Source: VRUE01 sp963716735 (lineage in GTDB: Bacteria; Actinomycetota; Thermoleophilia; Solirubrobacterales; 70-9). From it: a DNA stretch of 64,000 nucleotides. The DNA lies in NCBI GenBank assembly GCA_963716735.1, contig OY970321.1:1922001-1986000 (forward strand), read 5' to 3'. Position 1 is the stretch's first letter. Each line of letters starts with the position of its first letter. The translations under genes were made by a program, and so were the position numbers. Under the pieces are notes generated by a model that made no database searches, was not told where the DNA came from, and worked only from the letters and a program-made list of their open reading frames with translations. Below, piece after piece: positions 15,703 through 26,986 of the stretch.

Positions 15703-18700
15703 ATGACTGACAACACACACACCACCAGCACGTGGACGCGGACCCTCACGAGCGCCGCTCTCCTCGCCCTCATGGCTCTCGCCGCCTTCGCGGCCCCAAG
15801 GGCAAGCGCGATCAGCGACGCCGAAGAGTTGACCCGCTTCGGCAGCCTGGGCTCCGGCGCGGGTCAGCTCGCAGCCCCACGCAGCATAGGCACCGACCCC
15901 GTCACCGGCCACGTCTTCACCACCGACAACAACAGCCGGATCAGCGAGTTCACCGCCTGGGGCAACTTCGTCAAGGCCTTCGGCTGGGACGTGGCGCCGG
16001 GAGCGGTCAACGAGCAACAGGAAGTAAGGCTGCGGGCCTCCACGGGACAGTTCAAACTCACTTTCAACGGCTCGCCCACCACCGACCTTGCCTTCAACGC
16101 GCCGGGCTCTGCAAGCGAAGGCGGGGGTAGCGTCGAAGCGGCACTGAACGCGCTGCCCTCGATCGGCGACGCTGGAGGCGAAGTCAGCGTGCAAGCGGTC
16201 CCCGGTACCCCCGATGGTGCCACCCCCTACGTATACGTGATCGCCTTCAAAGGCTCCCTGGCGGGGACCAACGTCAACGAGATAACCGTCTCCAACGGTG
16301 CCACGCCGTTAGGCGGCGGCGACCCCTCGACCACTCTCGAAGTGAGAACCCGTGCCGACGGAACCGCGGGTGGCACCGGGCTTGAGTCCTGCACCGAGGA
16401 ATCGGGCTGCAAAGTGGGGCTCCAAGGCTCCGGAGCGGGCCAGTTTGTTGATGCTGTCGGCCTCGTGGTGGACGCCGCCGGAAATATCTACGCGAAGGAA
16501 GAACGCAGGGTGCAGAAGTTCGACTCAGCCGGCCGCTTCGTCCTGATGTTCGGCGGCGAAGTCGACAAGACGACCAATGCAAACATCTGCACCTTCGTGT
16601 CAGGCGATCAGTGCGGCGCCGGTGTCGCCGGCACCGCCCCGGGGCAGTTCAGCGCAGGCTTGGGCCTCGCCCTGGGTACCGGCGGCCAGCTCTTCGCCGC
16701 CGACAACGAACGCATCCAGCGCTTCAACCTGCAGGGCGAATTCGAAGCCTCGATCCCGGTCCCGGGCCGGCAGGTGCTGTACCTCGCCTTCGACCCAGTG
16801 AGCAAAGACCTTTACGCGACCTACGCAGGAGGAGGAGGAGGAGTTCGCAAGCTCGACTCGACTAGTGGAACCGAGATCATCAAACTAGCCGGTGGGAATT
16901 TCTTTGCCACCGATCCCATCGGCAACCTCTATGCGCAGGGACCAAATGGGAACGAACCCATCGTGGTCCAGTACGACTCCAGCGGCAAACCACTCTCCCC
17001 GCCGATCTGCTGCAAAGCGTCGCCGCCGCCCAGTAATCCGTTTGCGCGCGCCGGGTCGGGGGGTCTTGGTACCAACGCGGCTGGCGACCTCTACGTCTCT
17101 TACACCACGAACGAAGTCGGGTCAGGTTTTCTCGCCAGCTTCATCCGCCTCTTCGGCCCCGGGCCGGTGATATTCGAAGCGCCGCCCAAAGTGCCACCGA
17201 CGATCAGCGCCCAGTACGCCACCTCGGTCGATCGCGGCGGCGCCGTGCTCGGGGCCGAAATCAACCCGCACTTCTGGATCAACACGCGCTTCTATATCGA
17301 GTACGGAACCGGCAAATGCTCCGAAGGAGGGTGCGAAACGCTGAAGCCCCTGCCGCCGGGAGCGATCCTGAGCACCAAGCCGACCGGCGACACGGTGAAG
17401 AGCGCCGGCGTCTTCCTCGAAGGGCTGAAACCGGGCACCACCTACCATTACCGCTTCGTCGCGGAGAGCTCAGGCGGTGGCCCGGTGCGCGGAATCGGCG
17501 GCAAAGTCGGAATCGACGGCGAGGAAAGCAGCTTCACCACCTACCCCGCCGCAGCTCCGTTCAAGGTCGATTGTCCCAACCAGGCCTTCCGCACCGGCCT
17601 CTCGGCGTCGCTGCCCGATTGCCGCGCCCACGAGATGGTCAGCCCGATCGAGAAAAACAACGGCGACATCAAGGCGCTGGTCAACGGCCTCGAATACACC
17701 ACCAGCCTCGACCAGAGCTCGACCGACGGCGAGAAGTTCACCTACTCCTCCTACCGCGCCTTCGCCGGCGCCGAAGCCGGCGCCTACACGATGCAATACA
17801 TGGCCGAGCGCAAGAACGGCGTCGGCTGGGCGAGCAAGTCGATCAACCCGCCCCAGGCCCACGCGGCCGGCACGGTCACCAGCCTGGACAACGCCTACAG
17901 CTACTTCTCGGGCGATTTGTGCAACGGCTGGCTCATCTCGGCGGCCGAACCCGTGCCCGCGCCTGGTGCGCCGCCTGGCTACCGCGACATCTATCGGCGT
18001 GACAACTGCGGCGCCGGGGGATATGAATCGCTGAACGGGGCCGAGCCGACCGTCGGATTCACCTCCTTCAACATCGAATTCCAGGGCGCTTCGGCGGACG
18101 GCAAAGAGGCGATCTTCCGGGTCCGCGACAAGCTGACCCCAGACGCGGCAAGCGGTGTCTGGCAGACCTACTACGCGAGCGAGGGGGAGCTGCATCTGGT
18201 CTGCGTCTTGCCGAATGGAACGACGAGTGGGGCCCAGTGCTCGGGCGGGACTGGCCACGAGCCCTTTCTTCCCGACCAGGGTCGTCAGGCGAGCGTCGTC
18301 AACGCGATCTCAGCCGACGGGCGCCGCGTCTACTGGACCGACTTTACGGGCGATGTGAACATGAGGCTGGGCAAGGTCTACCTGCGCCTGAACCCAGGCG
18401 AGGAGCAGAGCGAGCTCAGCGGCGGCAAATGCACCGAAGCAGACAAAGCCTGCACGGTAGAGGTCTCGGGGACCGAGTCGAGCAAAGCCGCCGAGTTCCT
18501 CGGCGCCAGCCGCGACGGTGAAAGGGCGCTCTTCGAGGTGGTCAAGGGTGTACAGGCCGGCAACCTCTACCTGTTCGACCTGGCCTCGGGGGAATCGACC
18601 CTGATCGCCAAAAAGGTCGGCCAGCCAGAAGTCGAAGAAACCTTCCTCACCGGCCTGCTCGGGGCAAGCGAGAACCTCTCCCACGTCTACTTCGTCTCCG

Positions 18701-19698
18701 AAGAAGTCTTGCCGGAAACCGCTGGCGCCACCTCGGGCAAGCCAAATCTCTATCTCGACCATGAAGGGATCAAGACCTTCATCGCGACGCTCTCCCCGGT
18801 CGATGTAGTGCATATTGGCGCAGGCTCCGCAGCCTTCTCCAACACCTCCTCGATGCCGTTCTACCACGTCGGCACGGTCAGCCCCGACGGCAGTCACCTC
18901 GCCTTCGTCTCGAGCGAGAGCCTGACCGGCTATGACAACACCGACCAGGTGACGGGTAAAGCCGATGCCGAGGTCTACCTCTATGAGGCCGGGGCGGCGG
19001 GGCCGCTCTGCGTCTCGTGCAACCCGAGCGGAGCGCAGCCGCGGGGGCAGGAGGTGAAGGGGAACGGCAACTTCCCAGGGGTTTCGCCGACGGCGGCGAT
19101 GATCCCCCCGCCGCAGTTCATGCTCCAATTCCCGCGCGTCCTCTCCACCGACGGGCGGCGCCTCTTCTTCGACAGCTATGACGCGCTTTTGCCGCGTGAC
19201 ACCAACGGCAAGATGGACGTCTATGAGTGGGAGGCGGCAAGCGGATCCAAAGACTGCGAAGGGAAGGGAGCCGAGCTCTACGTCGAGGGCTCCGGCGGCT
19301 GCCTCAGTCTGATCTCGTCGGGGCAGAGTCCCAGCGACTCCAGTTTCCTCGACGCCAGCGAGGACGGCGATGACGTCTTCTTCACCACCACCACCAGCCT
19401 CCTGCCCCAGGACCCGGGCCTGATCGACATCTATGACGCCAGGGTAAACGGCGGCCTGCCCGGGGCACCCGAGTCGCCCGGTCCCTGTCAGGGCGAAGCG
19501 TGTCAGTTCGCACCACCTCCGCCGAACGACCCGACTCCGGCCTCCGCTTCCTTCAAAGGCGCCGGGAATCCCAAGCCGGCTCCGCGCTGTCGCAAGGGCA
19601 AGGTCGCGCGTAAAGGTCGCTGCGTGGCGAAGAAACGCAAGGCGAGCAAACGCCATGCCAAGCGAGACGCCAATCACAACCGGGGGGCAAGTCGATGA
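15703..19698 (+). CDS. Large secreted NHL / beta-propeller protein, module A
   Basis: This 1331-residue protein has a signal peptide (to about residue 36, ...PRASA). NHL-type repeats follow (GSGAGQLAAPRSIGTDPVTG; VGLVVDAAGNIYAKEERRVQKFDSAGRFVLMFGGEV). A fibronectin III-like segment comes near residues 500-620 (GLKPGTTYHYRFVAESSGGG), then a region starting CPNQAFRTG with MVSPIEKNNGDI, then WD40/PD40-like propeller blades (SADGRRVYWTD, SPDGSHLAFVS, STDGRRLFFDS). The C-terminus has PPPPNDPTPASASFKGAGN and a basic tail with paired cysteines (CRKGKVARKGRCV). It is likely an extracellular or wall protein. It overlaps the next gene by 4 bp. A close paralogue lies at 49962. Confidence 0.82.
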   Translation: MTDNTHTTSTWTRTLTSAALLALMALAAFAAPRASAISDAEELTRFGSLGSGAGQLAAPRSIGTDPVTGHVFTTDNNSRISEFTAWGNFVKAFGWDVAPGAVNEQQEVRLRASTGQFKLTFNGSPTTDLAFNAPGSASEGGGSVEAALNALPSIGDAGGEVSVQAVPGTPDGATPYVYVIAFKGSLAGTNVNEITVSNGATPLGGGDPSTTLEVRTRADGTAGGTGLESCTEESGCKVGLQGSGAGQFVDAVGLVVDAAGNIYAKEERRVQKFDSAGRFVLMFGGEVDKTTNANICTFVSGDQCGAGVAGTAPGQFSAGLGLALGTGGQLFAADNERIQRFNLQGEFEASIPVPGRQVLYLAFDPVSKDLYATYAGGGGGVRKLDSTSGTEIIKLAGGNFFATDPIGNLYAQGPNGNEPIVVQYDSSGKPLSPPICCKASPPPSNPFARAGSGGLGTNAAGDLYVSYTTNEVGSGFLASFIRLFGPGPVIFEAPPKVPPTISAQYATSVDRGGAVLGAEINPHFWINTRFYIEYGTGKCSEGGCETLKPLPPGAILSTKPTGDTVKSAGVFLEGLKPGTTYHYRFVAESSGGGPVRGIGGKVGIDGEESSFTTYPAAAPFKVDCPNQAFRTGLSASLPDCRAHEMVSPIEKNNGDIKALVNGLEYTTSLDQSSTDGEKFTYSSYRAFAGAEAGAYTMQYMAERKNGVGWASKSINPPQAHAAGTVTSLDNAYSYFSGDLCNGWLISAAEPVPAPGAPPGYRDIYRRDNCGAGGYESLNGAEPTVGFTSFNIEFQGASADGKEAIFRVRDKLTPDAASGVWQTYYASEGELHLVCVLPNGTTSGAQCSGGTGHEPFLPDQGRQASVVNAISADGRRVYWTDFTGDVNMRLGKVYLRLNPGEEQSELSGGKCTEADKACTVEVSGTESSKAAEFLGASRDGERALFEVVKGVQAGNLYLFDLASGESTLIAKKVGQPEVEETFLTGLLGASENLSHVYFVSEEVLPETAGATSGKPNLYLDHEGIKTFIATLSPVDVVHIGAGSAAFSNTSSMPFYHVGTVSPDGSHLAFVSSESLTGYDNTDQVTGKADAEVYLYEAGAAGPLCVSCNPSGAQPRGQEVKGNGNFPGVSPTAAMIPPPQFMLQFPRVLSTDGRRLFFDSYDALLPRDTNGKMDVYEWEAASGSKDCEGKGAELYVEGSGGCLSLISSGQSPSDSSFLDASEDGDDVFFTTTTSLLPQDPGLIDIYDARVNGGLPGAPESPGPCQGEACQFAPPPPNDPTPASASFKGAGNPKPAPRCRKGKVARKGRCVAKKRKASKRHAKRDANHNRGASR

Positions 19699-22556
19699 AG
19701 CGCCTCAGCTCAGTACTCCTTACCGCGTTCCTCTTTGCGCTGCTGGCCACCCCGGCAGCCCAGGCCGACTTCGGGATCAACGACTTCGACCTCACCTTCG
19801 AAAACGAAGACGGCTCTCCCGCCACCCAGGCCGGCTCCCACCCCTTTGCGGTGAACGTCGGTTTCAACCTCAAAACCACGATCGACCCCAAATACGGCGA
19901 GGTTCCCGACGGTCAGCTGAAGACCCTGCTCTCAAAGCTGCCGCCGGGGTTCACTGGAAGCCCGATAGCGACGCCACACTGCGCCACCGCGGACTTCCTC
20001 AATCTGGGCACGGACGGCTACAACGACTGTCCCAACTCGACCGCCGTAGGGGTGACCATTGCCAGGGTCATCACGCCCGACGGCGTCCTCCTCAGCCCCG
20101 TCTACAATCTCACCCCCCCGCCGGGGGTGGCAGTCAAGCTCGGTTTCTACGCCTACCAGGTGCCGGTGACGGTCGAGGTTCGTCTCGGCCAGGACTCTCC
20201 TTACAACATCGTTGGAGGGCTGATCAACATCTCCCAGGCGGTCGAGGTCTACGGCGGCACCATGCAACTGTGGGGCGTTCCCGCCGATCACGCCCACGAC
20301 CCCTTCCGGGGCCGCTGCCTGGATATCCTCAGCAGCGACCAAAGCAGTCAGTTCAAGTCCAAAGGCATCTGCCCGACCAACGCCCCCGAAGCGCCCTTCC
20401 TCACCCTACCGAGGGCCTGCGAGGGCCCGCTCCCTGTGGGCTATGAAGCGGTCTCCTGGCAGAACCCGACCGGCCAGCCGTTCAAAGGCTCGATTCTGAC
20501 CCACGACGATGCAGAACCGCCCAACCCCCAGGGAATGACCGGCTGCTCCAAGCTCGGCTTCAGCCCGGCAATCGAGTCCAAGGCGACCACCTCTCAGGGT
20601 GAGACGGGCACTGGCCTTGACTTTACGGTCGACGTCCACGACGAAGGTCTGACCAACCCCACCGGGCTCGCCCAGTCAGACATCAAGGACGCCAGGATCA
20701 CCCTGCCCCAGGGGATGACGATCAACCCCTCGGTGGGAGAAGGCCTCGACGTCTGCACGCCGGCCGACCTAAAGCGCGAGACACTGAACTCGGCTCCGGG
20801 AGAAGGCTGTCCGAATGCGTCGAAGCTGGGAACGCTGCACGCGGAGACCCCGCTGGTCGAAGAATCGATCGACGGCTCTGTCTTCCTCGCCCAACAGGAC
20901 GACCCGGCGACCACCGGACCCGGAGCCGAGAACCCCTTCGATTCCCTCATAGCCCTCTACATGGTGGTCAAGAACCCGACCTTGGGCGTGCTGGTCAAAG
21001 AGCCGCTGAAGATCGAACCCGATCCGAAGACCGGCCAGCTGGTGACGACGCTCGAAGACAACGCTCAGATCCCGATCGGCCACTTCGTCTTCCACTTCAA
21101 AGAAGGCGCAAGAGCGCCGCTGGTGACTCCCGCTGCCTGCGGGACCTACGAGACCAAGGCCGAATTCACCCCCTGGGCGAACCCGGACCAGGTCCTCACC
21201 ACGACCTCGTCCTTCGAGGTCACCTCGGGAGTTGGCGGAGGACCCTGCCCACCGGGAGGCGTGCCGCCCTTCCACCCCCACTTCGAAGCCGGTGCGATGA
21301 ACAACGACGCTGGCGCCTTCTCTCCCTTCAACATGCGCCTGATCAGGCAAGACGGAGAACAGGACGTGACCAAGTTCTCCTCGATCCTGCCCCCCGGAGA
21401 GCTCGGCTCGCTGCAAGGAGTCGGCAAATGCCCGGACTCCGCAATTGCTGTCGCCAGGTCGAAGACCGGACGTCAGGAGAAAGCCTCTCCCAGCTGTCCC
21501 GCAAACTCTCTGATCGGCCATACCTTGGCTGGAGCGGGAGTGGGAGGGGCCCTGACCTACGTAGGAGGCCAGATCTACCTGGGAGGTCCCTACCGCGGCG
21601 ATCCCCTCAGCGTGATCTCGATAACGCCGGCCATCGCCGGTCCCTTCGATGCCGGAACCGTCGTCGTGCAGCTGGCCCTGACGTTGAATCCGAGGACCGC
21701 CGAAGTGGAAGTAGACGGCGCCAACTCGGACCCGATCCCCCACATCCTCAAGGGGATCGTCTTGAAGCTGAGGGACCTGAGGGTCTACGTCGATCGACCC
21801 AACTTCACGCTCAATCCGACGAGCTGTGACGAATCGAGCGCCAAAGCGACTCTGTTCGGCTCGAACGTCGACGTCTTCAGCCCGGCCGATGACGTTCCCG
21901 CGGCGCTTGCAAGTCGCTATCAGGCGGCCAACTGTCTCAACCTCGGCTTCGAGCCGTCTCTTTCCCTGAACCTGAAAGGCGGCACCAAGCGAGGCGGTCA
22001 TCCGGGGCTGATCGCTAACTACAAGCCAAGGGCCAAAGACGCAAACGTCAAAGGCCTTGTGGTGCGACTGCCGAGGTCTGCCTTTTTGGATCAAGCCCAC
22101 ATCAGGACGATCTGCACCCGAGTGCAGTTCGCCGCCAAAGCCTGTCCTGCGGCGGCTCAGTACGGCTCGATCAAAGCCTGGACCCCTTTGCTCGACGACC
22201 CGCTTGAAGGGCCGGTCTGGCTGCGCTCCTCGAGCCACAAGCTCCCGGACCTCGTCTTTGACCTGCATGGCCTGGTCGACATCGAGGTAGCGACCAGGAT
22301 CGACTCCGCAAAGGGAGGGATCAGGGCAAGCCTCGAAGACCTCCCCGACGCACCGCTCTCCAAAGTCGTCTTGAGGATGCAGGGCGGCAAGAAGGGCCTG
22401 ATCGTCAACAGCAGAAACCTCTGCGGGGCTGCCTCCAAGGCCAACGTCGACTACACCGGGCAGAACGGCAAGGAATCGAAGGCCAATCCTGTGATGAAGC
22501 CCGATTGCGGTGGCAAGCGCAAGCACAAGCGGGGGCAGCAATCGCCGGGTAGGTGA
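19695..22556 (+). CDS. Secreted protein of unknown function, module A (953 residues)
   Basis: It starts with a signal peptide (MKRLSSVLLTAFLFALLATPAAQA). The mature protein has repeated beta-rich domains with conserved phrases such as LPPGFTGSPIATPHC, TYVGGQIYLGGPYRGDPLSV and DSAKGGIRASLEDLPDAPLS. There are regularly spaced cysteines and no catalytic motif I recognise. It ends in a basic tail (CGGKRKHKRG) rather than a hydrophobic anchor. The start overlaps the NHL gene stop by 4 bp, so they are translated together and probably act together outside the cell. The paralogue at 53951 is very similar along its whole length, most strongly in the C-terminal half. Confidence 0.8.
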   Translation: MKRLSSVLLTAFLFALLATPAAQADFGINDFDLTFENEDGSPATQAGSHPFAVNVGFNLKTTIDPKYGEVPDGQLKTLLSKLPPGFTGSPIATPHCATADFLNLGTDGYNDCPNSTAVGVTIARVITPDGVLLSPVYNLTPPPGVAVKLGFYAYQVPVTVEVRLGQDSPYNIVGGLINISQAVEVYGGTMQLWGVPADHAHDPFRGRCLDILSSDQSSQFKSKGICPTNAPEAPFLTLPRACEGPLPVGYEAVSWQNPTGQPFKGSILTHDDAEPPNPQGMTGCSKLGFSPAIESKATTSQGETGTGLDFTVDVHDEGLTNPTGLAQSDIKDARITLPQGMTINPSVGEGLDVCTPADLKRETLNSAPGEGCPNASKLGTLHAETPLVEESIDGSVFLAQQDDPATTGPGAENPFDSLIALYMVVKNPTLGVLVKEPLKIEPDPKTGQLVTTLEDNAQIPIGHFVFHFKEGARAPLVTPAACGTYETKAEFTPWANPDQVLTTTSSFEVTSGVGGGPCPPGGVPPFHPHFEAGAMNNDAGAFSPFNMRLIRQDGEQDVTKFSSILPPGELGSLQGVGKCPDSAIAVARSKTGRQEKASPSCPANSLIGHTLAGAGVGGALTYVGGQIYLGGPYRGDPLSVISITPAIAGPFDAGTVVVQLALTLNPRTAEVEVDGANSDPIPHILKGIVLKLRDLRVYVDRPNFTLNPTSCDESSAKATLFGSNVDVFSPADDVPAALASRYQAANCLNLGFEPSLSLNLKGGTKRGGHPGLIANYKPRAKDANVKGLVVRLPRSAFLDQAHIRTICTRVQFAAKACPAAAQYGSIKAWTPLLDDPLEGPVWLRSSSHKLPDLVFDLHGLVDIEVATRIDSAKGGIRASLEDLPDAPLSKVVLRMQGGKKGLIVNSRNLCGAASKANVDYTGQNGKESKANPVMKPDCGGKRKHKRGQQSPGR

Positions 22557-22562
22557 CCGGCC

Positions 22563-22584
22563 CTCGCCCGATCCACTCGGGCGA
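22563..22584. terminator. Bidirectional terminator between convergent modules A and B
   Basis: TCGCCCGA and TCGGGCGA form a perfect 8-bp stem around TCCAC, followed by AAAGGG on the plus strand. It lies in the 36-bp gap between the plus-strand gene ending at 22556 and the minus-strand gene ending at 22593, where a shared terminator is expected. Confidence 0.6.
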
Positions 22585-22592
22585 AAGGGTAA

Positions 22593-24368
22593 CTAACGGT
22601 GAGTGCGGTGCTTGTGGTGGCGCTTCACTTTCTTCACGCACCTCACCTTGCCGCGGATCTTTCTTCTGTGGAAGCCTTTCCTGCAGGGCGATGGGCGGCG
22701 TGGGGTGGTGATCGGGCCTTCGCTCGGCGGCGGCGTGGTTACGGGTGGGGCCGGGGGGGCTGAAGGGGTTGTCGGCGGAGCCGGGTTTGGCCCGGATGGT
22801 TTGCCGGAGGTTGTGAATTCGACGTCGCTTCCTTTGACCGTGCCGGCGTTCGTCGTGACCACCAGTCGGTAGTGATAAGCCGTTCCGGCCACGAGGGTCG
22901 ATACTTTCCGACTCACCACTACGCCGGTGGAAGCAGGCGGTGGGGTGCTCGAGCAGGAGGAAGTCGTGCCGTAGGCGACCGTCGTTCCGAACTCGAATTG
23001 ACAGTTCGAGACAGTACCTCCGTGGGGATTGACCTTTCCTTGGATGGTGGCGGCTGTTTCGGTCACCCCCTGGGGTGGTTCGGCCGTCACTGTCGGCGGA
23101 AGTTCGGGGAGAGTTTGGAAGACTTCGCTTGCGCTGGTGACCGAGCCCGCGTTGCTGGTCGCTGTGACCCTGTATCGGTAGGAGGATTCAGGCGACAGGC
23201 CCGTGGCGTTGGCTTTGAGAGCTGTGGCGCTCGAGCCTTCGGGGTTTGCCGGGCAAGGCAAGCTGGTGGCGCTGGCGAAGCCGACGTCGGAGCTCGCGGT
23301 GAGTTCGAATTTGCAGCTGAGGGCCGCGTGTCCGTTCGCGTTCACGCTCGCGTTAAGCGTCGTCGTCAGCTGTCCAGTGCTCGTGGTGGCTAGGATCACC
23401 GCGCTGGGCGGCTGGATCGTGCCCTTTTCGAAGATGAAGAAGCTTTCGGCCCCGCCCACGTACAGCTTGTGCGTCGTTCCGTCGACCGCCATCTGGGGCG
23501 TCAGCTGGGCCGTTCGTTCGGAAGGCATTTCGGGGAAGATGTCGACGCCGAAGTCGTCGAATTGAGCTCCGGAGGAGTTGTAGGCGACGATGTGGTACCT
23601 CCTCCCGCTCATCAGATCTCCCACCAGCACGTCACCGGTGGAGGGGTCGACGCCGACGGCCGTGGCGCCGCGACCGCTCTGGATGACGGATGCGAATACG
23701 TACGAGCCGCCGGAGGGGGACAGCTTGATGACGCGATCGGGAGAGATGTCGGCCACATAGAGATTGTTTGCCGAGTCGGTCGCGACGCTGACAGGCTCGC
23801 CGAAGGACCCGCCCGGGCAGCCGCTGCAGGTGATCGTTTCCTGAAGCGTCCCGGCCGAGTTGAAGATCTGTATGGCTCCCCCATCGGTATATGGATAGAA
23901 GACCCGACCGGCTGAGTCGGTGGCGATGGGGGGAAGCGATTCGGCGTCGAGCAGGGCAAAGGACCCGGTGCTCGCCCCGGAGGATGAGAACAGGTCCATC
24001 CGCGGGGTGCCGAAAGAGCCGAAGGGTGTGTCGACTTTTATCTGTGCCGCGTAGAAGCCCTGGGTGAGCGGATTGACGGCAACGCCGGTGTAGAAGCCAC
24101 CTTCTTGGGCGAAGACGCCATCTGCCGTCAGGTCGCTGTTGAAGCGATTGATCTGGCCCGGTATTGCGGCATTCGGGTTCGTGCTGGGGATTGCGACATA
24201 TATGTCGTGGCTGGCCTGGTCGACCGCGAGCCCCCGCTGTGGGCCCGGGAGGGCGCGGGAGGGTTTCGAGGTGGACAACTCGTACCCGGTGCTCGCGTGG
24301 GCAGTAGGCGCGAAGTCGGTGGCGATCGAGGCCACCGCGAGCAGAAGTGCTGTGAGTGGAATCTTCAT
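22593..24368 (-). CDS. Secreted NHL-repeat protein with Ig/FN3-like domains, module B
   Basis: The product (591 residues from ATG 24368) has a signal peptide (KIPLTALLLAVASIATDF..HAS). A beta-propeller of NHL/SMP-type blades covers about 30-300 (LAVDQASHDIYVAIPST, VATDSANNLYVADISPDRVIKLSP, VGVDPSTGDVLVGDL). Two fibronectin III-like domains follow (YRYRVTATSNAGSVTSASEVF; YHYRLVVTTNAGTVKGSDVEF). A proline-rich linker then leads to a basic tail with paired Cys (CRKGFHRRKIRGKVRCV). The tail pattern matches the NHL proteins of modules A and C. It lies 61 bp after the collagen-like gene on the same strand, so the collagen-then-NHL order is kept. Confidence 0.8.
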   Translation of the reverse strand: MKIPLTALLLAVASIATDFAPTAHASTGYELSTSKPSRALPGPQRGLAVDQASHDIYVAIPSTNPNAAIPGQINRFNSDLTADGVFAQEGGFYTGVAVNPLTQGFYAAQIKVDTPFGSFGTPRMDLFSSSGASTGSFALLDAESLPPIATDSAGRVFYPYTDGGAIQIFNSAGTLQETITCSGCPGGSFGEPVSVATDSANNLYVADISPDRVIKLSPSGGSYVFASVIQSGRGATAVGVDPSTGDVLVGDLMSGRRYHIVAYNSSGAQFDDFGVDIFPEMPSERTAQLTPQMAVDGTTHKLYVGGAESFFIFEKGTIQPPSAVILATTSTGQLTTTLNASVNANGHAALSCKFELTASSDVGFASATSLPCPANPEGSSATALKANATGLSPESSYRYRVTATSNAGSVTSASEVFQTLPELPPTVTAEPPQGVTETAATIQGKVNPHGGTVSNCQFEFGTTVAYGTTSSCSSTPPPASTGVVVSRKVSTLVAGTAYHYRLVVTTNAGTVKGSDVEFTTSGKPSGPNPAPPTTPSAPPAPPVTTPPPSEGPITTPRRPSPCRKGFHRRKIRGKVRCVKKVKRHHKHRTHR

Positions 24369-24429
24369 CGGGCGTCGGACCCACCCGCACGGCACCCCGA
24401 ATGCCGTGCGGGCGAATCCTCCTCGATCC

Positions 24430-25065
24430 CTACGGGCCGGTTACCGCCCAGACGCCTGCACTGCCCGTGGCGGGAGTGCCGGTGTACGTCAGGAGCGCAC
24501 CGAAGGGCGAAGGCGTGGCCGACTGCAGCGCCATGCCGGCAGCTTCTTCGGCCGTATATAGGCAGAGGAAGCCTTTCGCCGCTTTGGGGAAGATCACGCT
24601 GCCGGGGCATTCGGTGGCGTGTTCTGTGCCTTCCTGGTTTTTTTTGACGATTTTGATCGTCGGCAGGCCTTTCAGCGGAAGCCCGAACGAGATCGAGGCG
24701 GCGCCGGGGCCTTTGCCTGCAGCGATTTCGGGTCCGATCCCGGCAAACCAGGTGCCGCCTACGGTTGCTCCGCTCGGAAGGAAGCCACCAGCCGTCCAGG
24801 GGCTGCCGGTATCGCCCTTCGGACCTTGCGGACCGGTGGCACCACGCTCACCACGCTCACCGGTATCGCCCTTGAGGCCCTGCGGCCCCGCGAGTCCTGG
24901 TGGGCCCTGTTTGCCTCGCGGGCCTTTGGGACCCCGGTTGCTCTTCGAAGCATCGGCCGTCGTCGAGCTCTTAGCTGCAAGCGCTCCGCCGCACATCGCA
25001 AAGACGAGGGCGATGACCGCGAGAGCGGTTGGTGGGGTGAGGTTCCTGCGGATGACTTTCATCAT
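24430..25065 (-). CDS. Collagen-like surface protein, module B
   Basis: The product (211 residues) starts at tandem ATGs (25065 and 25062), with AGGGAGG about 10 nt upstream of the first. The N-terminal helix (ALAVIALVFAMCGGALAA) shares the VIALVFAM-GGA core of the other two collagen-like genes. About 15 Gly-X-Y triplets follow (GPKGPRGKQGPPGLAGPQ..., GERGERGATGPQGPKGDTG). The C-terminal domain ends GVWAVTGP, echoing the WAVTAEE ends of modules A and C. The shared N-helix and C-terminus show common ancestry despite divergence in the middle. It heads the module B pair. Confidence 0.82.
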   Translation of the reverse strand: MMKVIRRNLTPPTALAVIALVFAMCGGALAAKSSTTADASKSNRGPKGPRGKQGPPGLAGPQGLKGDTGERGERGATGPQGPKGDTGSPWTAGGFLPSGATVGGTWFAGIGPEIAAGKGPGAASISFGLPLKGLPTIKIVKKNQEGTEHATECPGSVIFPKAAKGFLCLYTAEEAAGMALQSATPSPFGALLTYTGTPATGSAGVWAVTGP

Positions 25066-25125
25066 CGGGTGTACGCCTCCCTGAGTTGGGTTTTGGAGTC
25101 CCCCCACCCCCGATGGAGAGCACAG

Positions 25126-25150
25126 GCGGCGATGTTCCATCCTGCCGCCG
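25126..25150 (-). promoter_or_regulatory. Leader hairpin upstream of module B
   Basis: GGCGGC and GCCGCC form a 6-bp stem around a 13-nt loop, about 60 bp upstream of the module B start codon. Modules A and C also have a GC-rich leader hairpin, but the sequences differ. The region up to the tRNA at 25282 is AT-rich and probably holds the promoter; I see no clear -35/-10 pair. Confidence 0.3.
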
Positions 25151-25281
25151 CCCTGAAGACCTTACTCTCTCTTTAATATGACGGGAAGCAAGCAGCCTGA
25201 ACTGGTTTTGCGGATGCTTAACAGTGCGAAACCTAAGAAGTACTAATAGCCATCTCCGTCAGTACCAAACTTCCTTGCCAG

Positions 25282-26590
<1,309 letters not shown>

Positions 26591-26596
26591 GGCTAC

Positions 26597-26986
26597 CTAA
26601 GCCGCGGGCGGCGGCTCGTCCTCCCCCTCGCCACGGATCGGAAGCAGCCGCACCTCGCTCCCTCCGCCAGCTGAAGGCCGGTCCGCCCGCTTACCCGAGC
26701 GGGCGGGCGGATCGGCCGCCGTTCCCTCACTGGCCTTCCGCAGTACGCGCGCCGCGATCTGCGGGTCGAAGCGAAGCCGTGGTTTGGGCCCGCTGCCCAG
26801 CTTGACCGCGCCCAGCTCGATCGCGTGCGAGTAAATCCAGGAGCGCTCGATGCCAAAGCGCCGCGCCAGCTCGGCGGCGTCAACCAGCTTCCGACTCTGC
26901 AAGCCGCGTTGTTCAAGGATCTCCACGACGCGGCGAGCAATCGCTTCGACGGTTGGCGGGTCGAGCTTGATGCGTGCGGATGCCAT
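26597..26986 (-). CDS. Excisionase-like helix-turn-helix protein
   Basis: The product (129 residues from ATG 26986) has a predicted winged-helix/MerR-like DNA-binding segment, LVDAAELARRFGIERSWIYSHA, followed by a beta hairpin (KPRLRFDPQIAARVL). This is the layout of excisionases and directionality factors encoded beside tyrosine integrases. The N-terminal helix (PPTVEAIARRVVEILEQRGL) may dimerise. The C-terminal 40 residues are charged and low complexity. The stop lies 6 bp from the integrase start, consistent with an xis-int operon. A longer upstream frame exists but adds a low-complexity leader. Confidence 0.7.
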   Translation of the reverse strand: MASARIKLDPPTVEAIARRVVEILEQRGLQSRKLVDAAELARRFGIERSWIYSHAIELGAVKLGSGPKPRLRFDPQIAARVLRKASEGTAADPPARSGKRADRPSAGGGSEVRLLPIRGEGEDEPPPAA

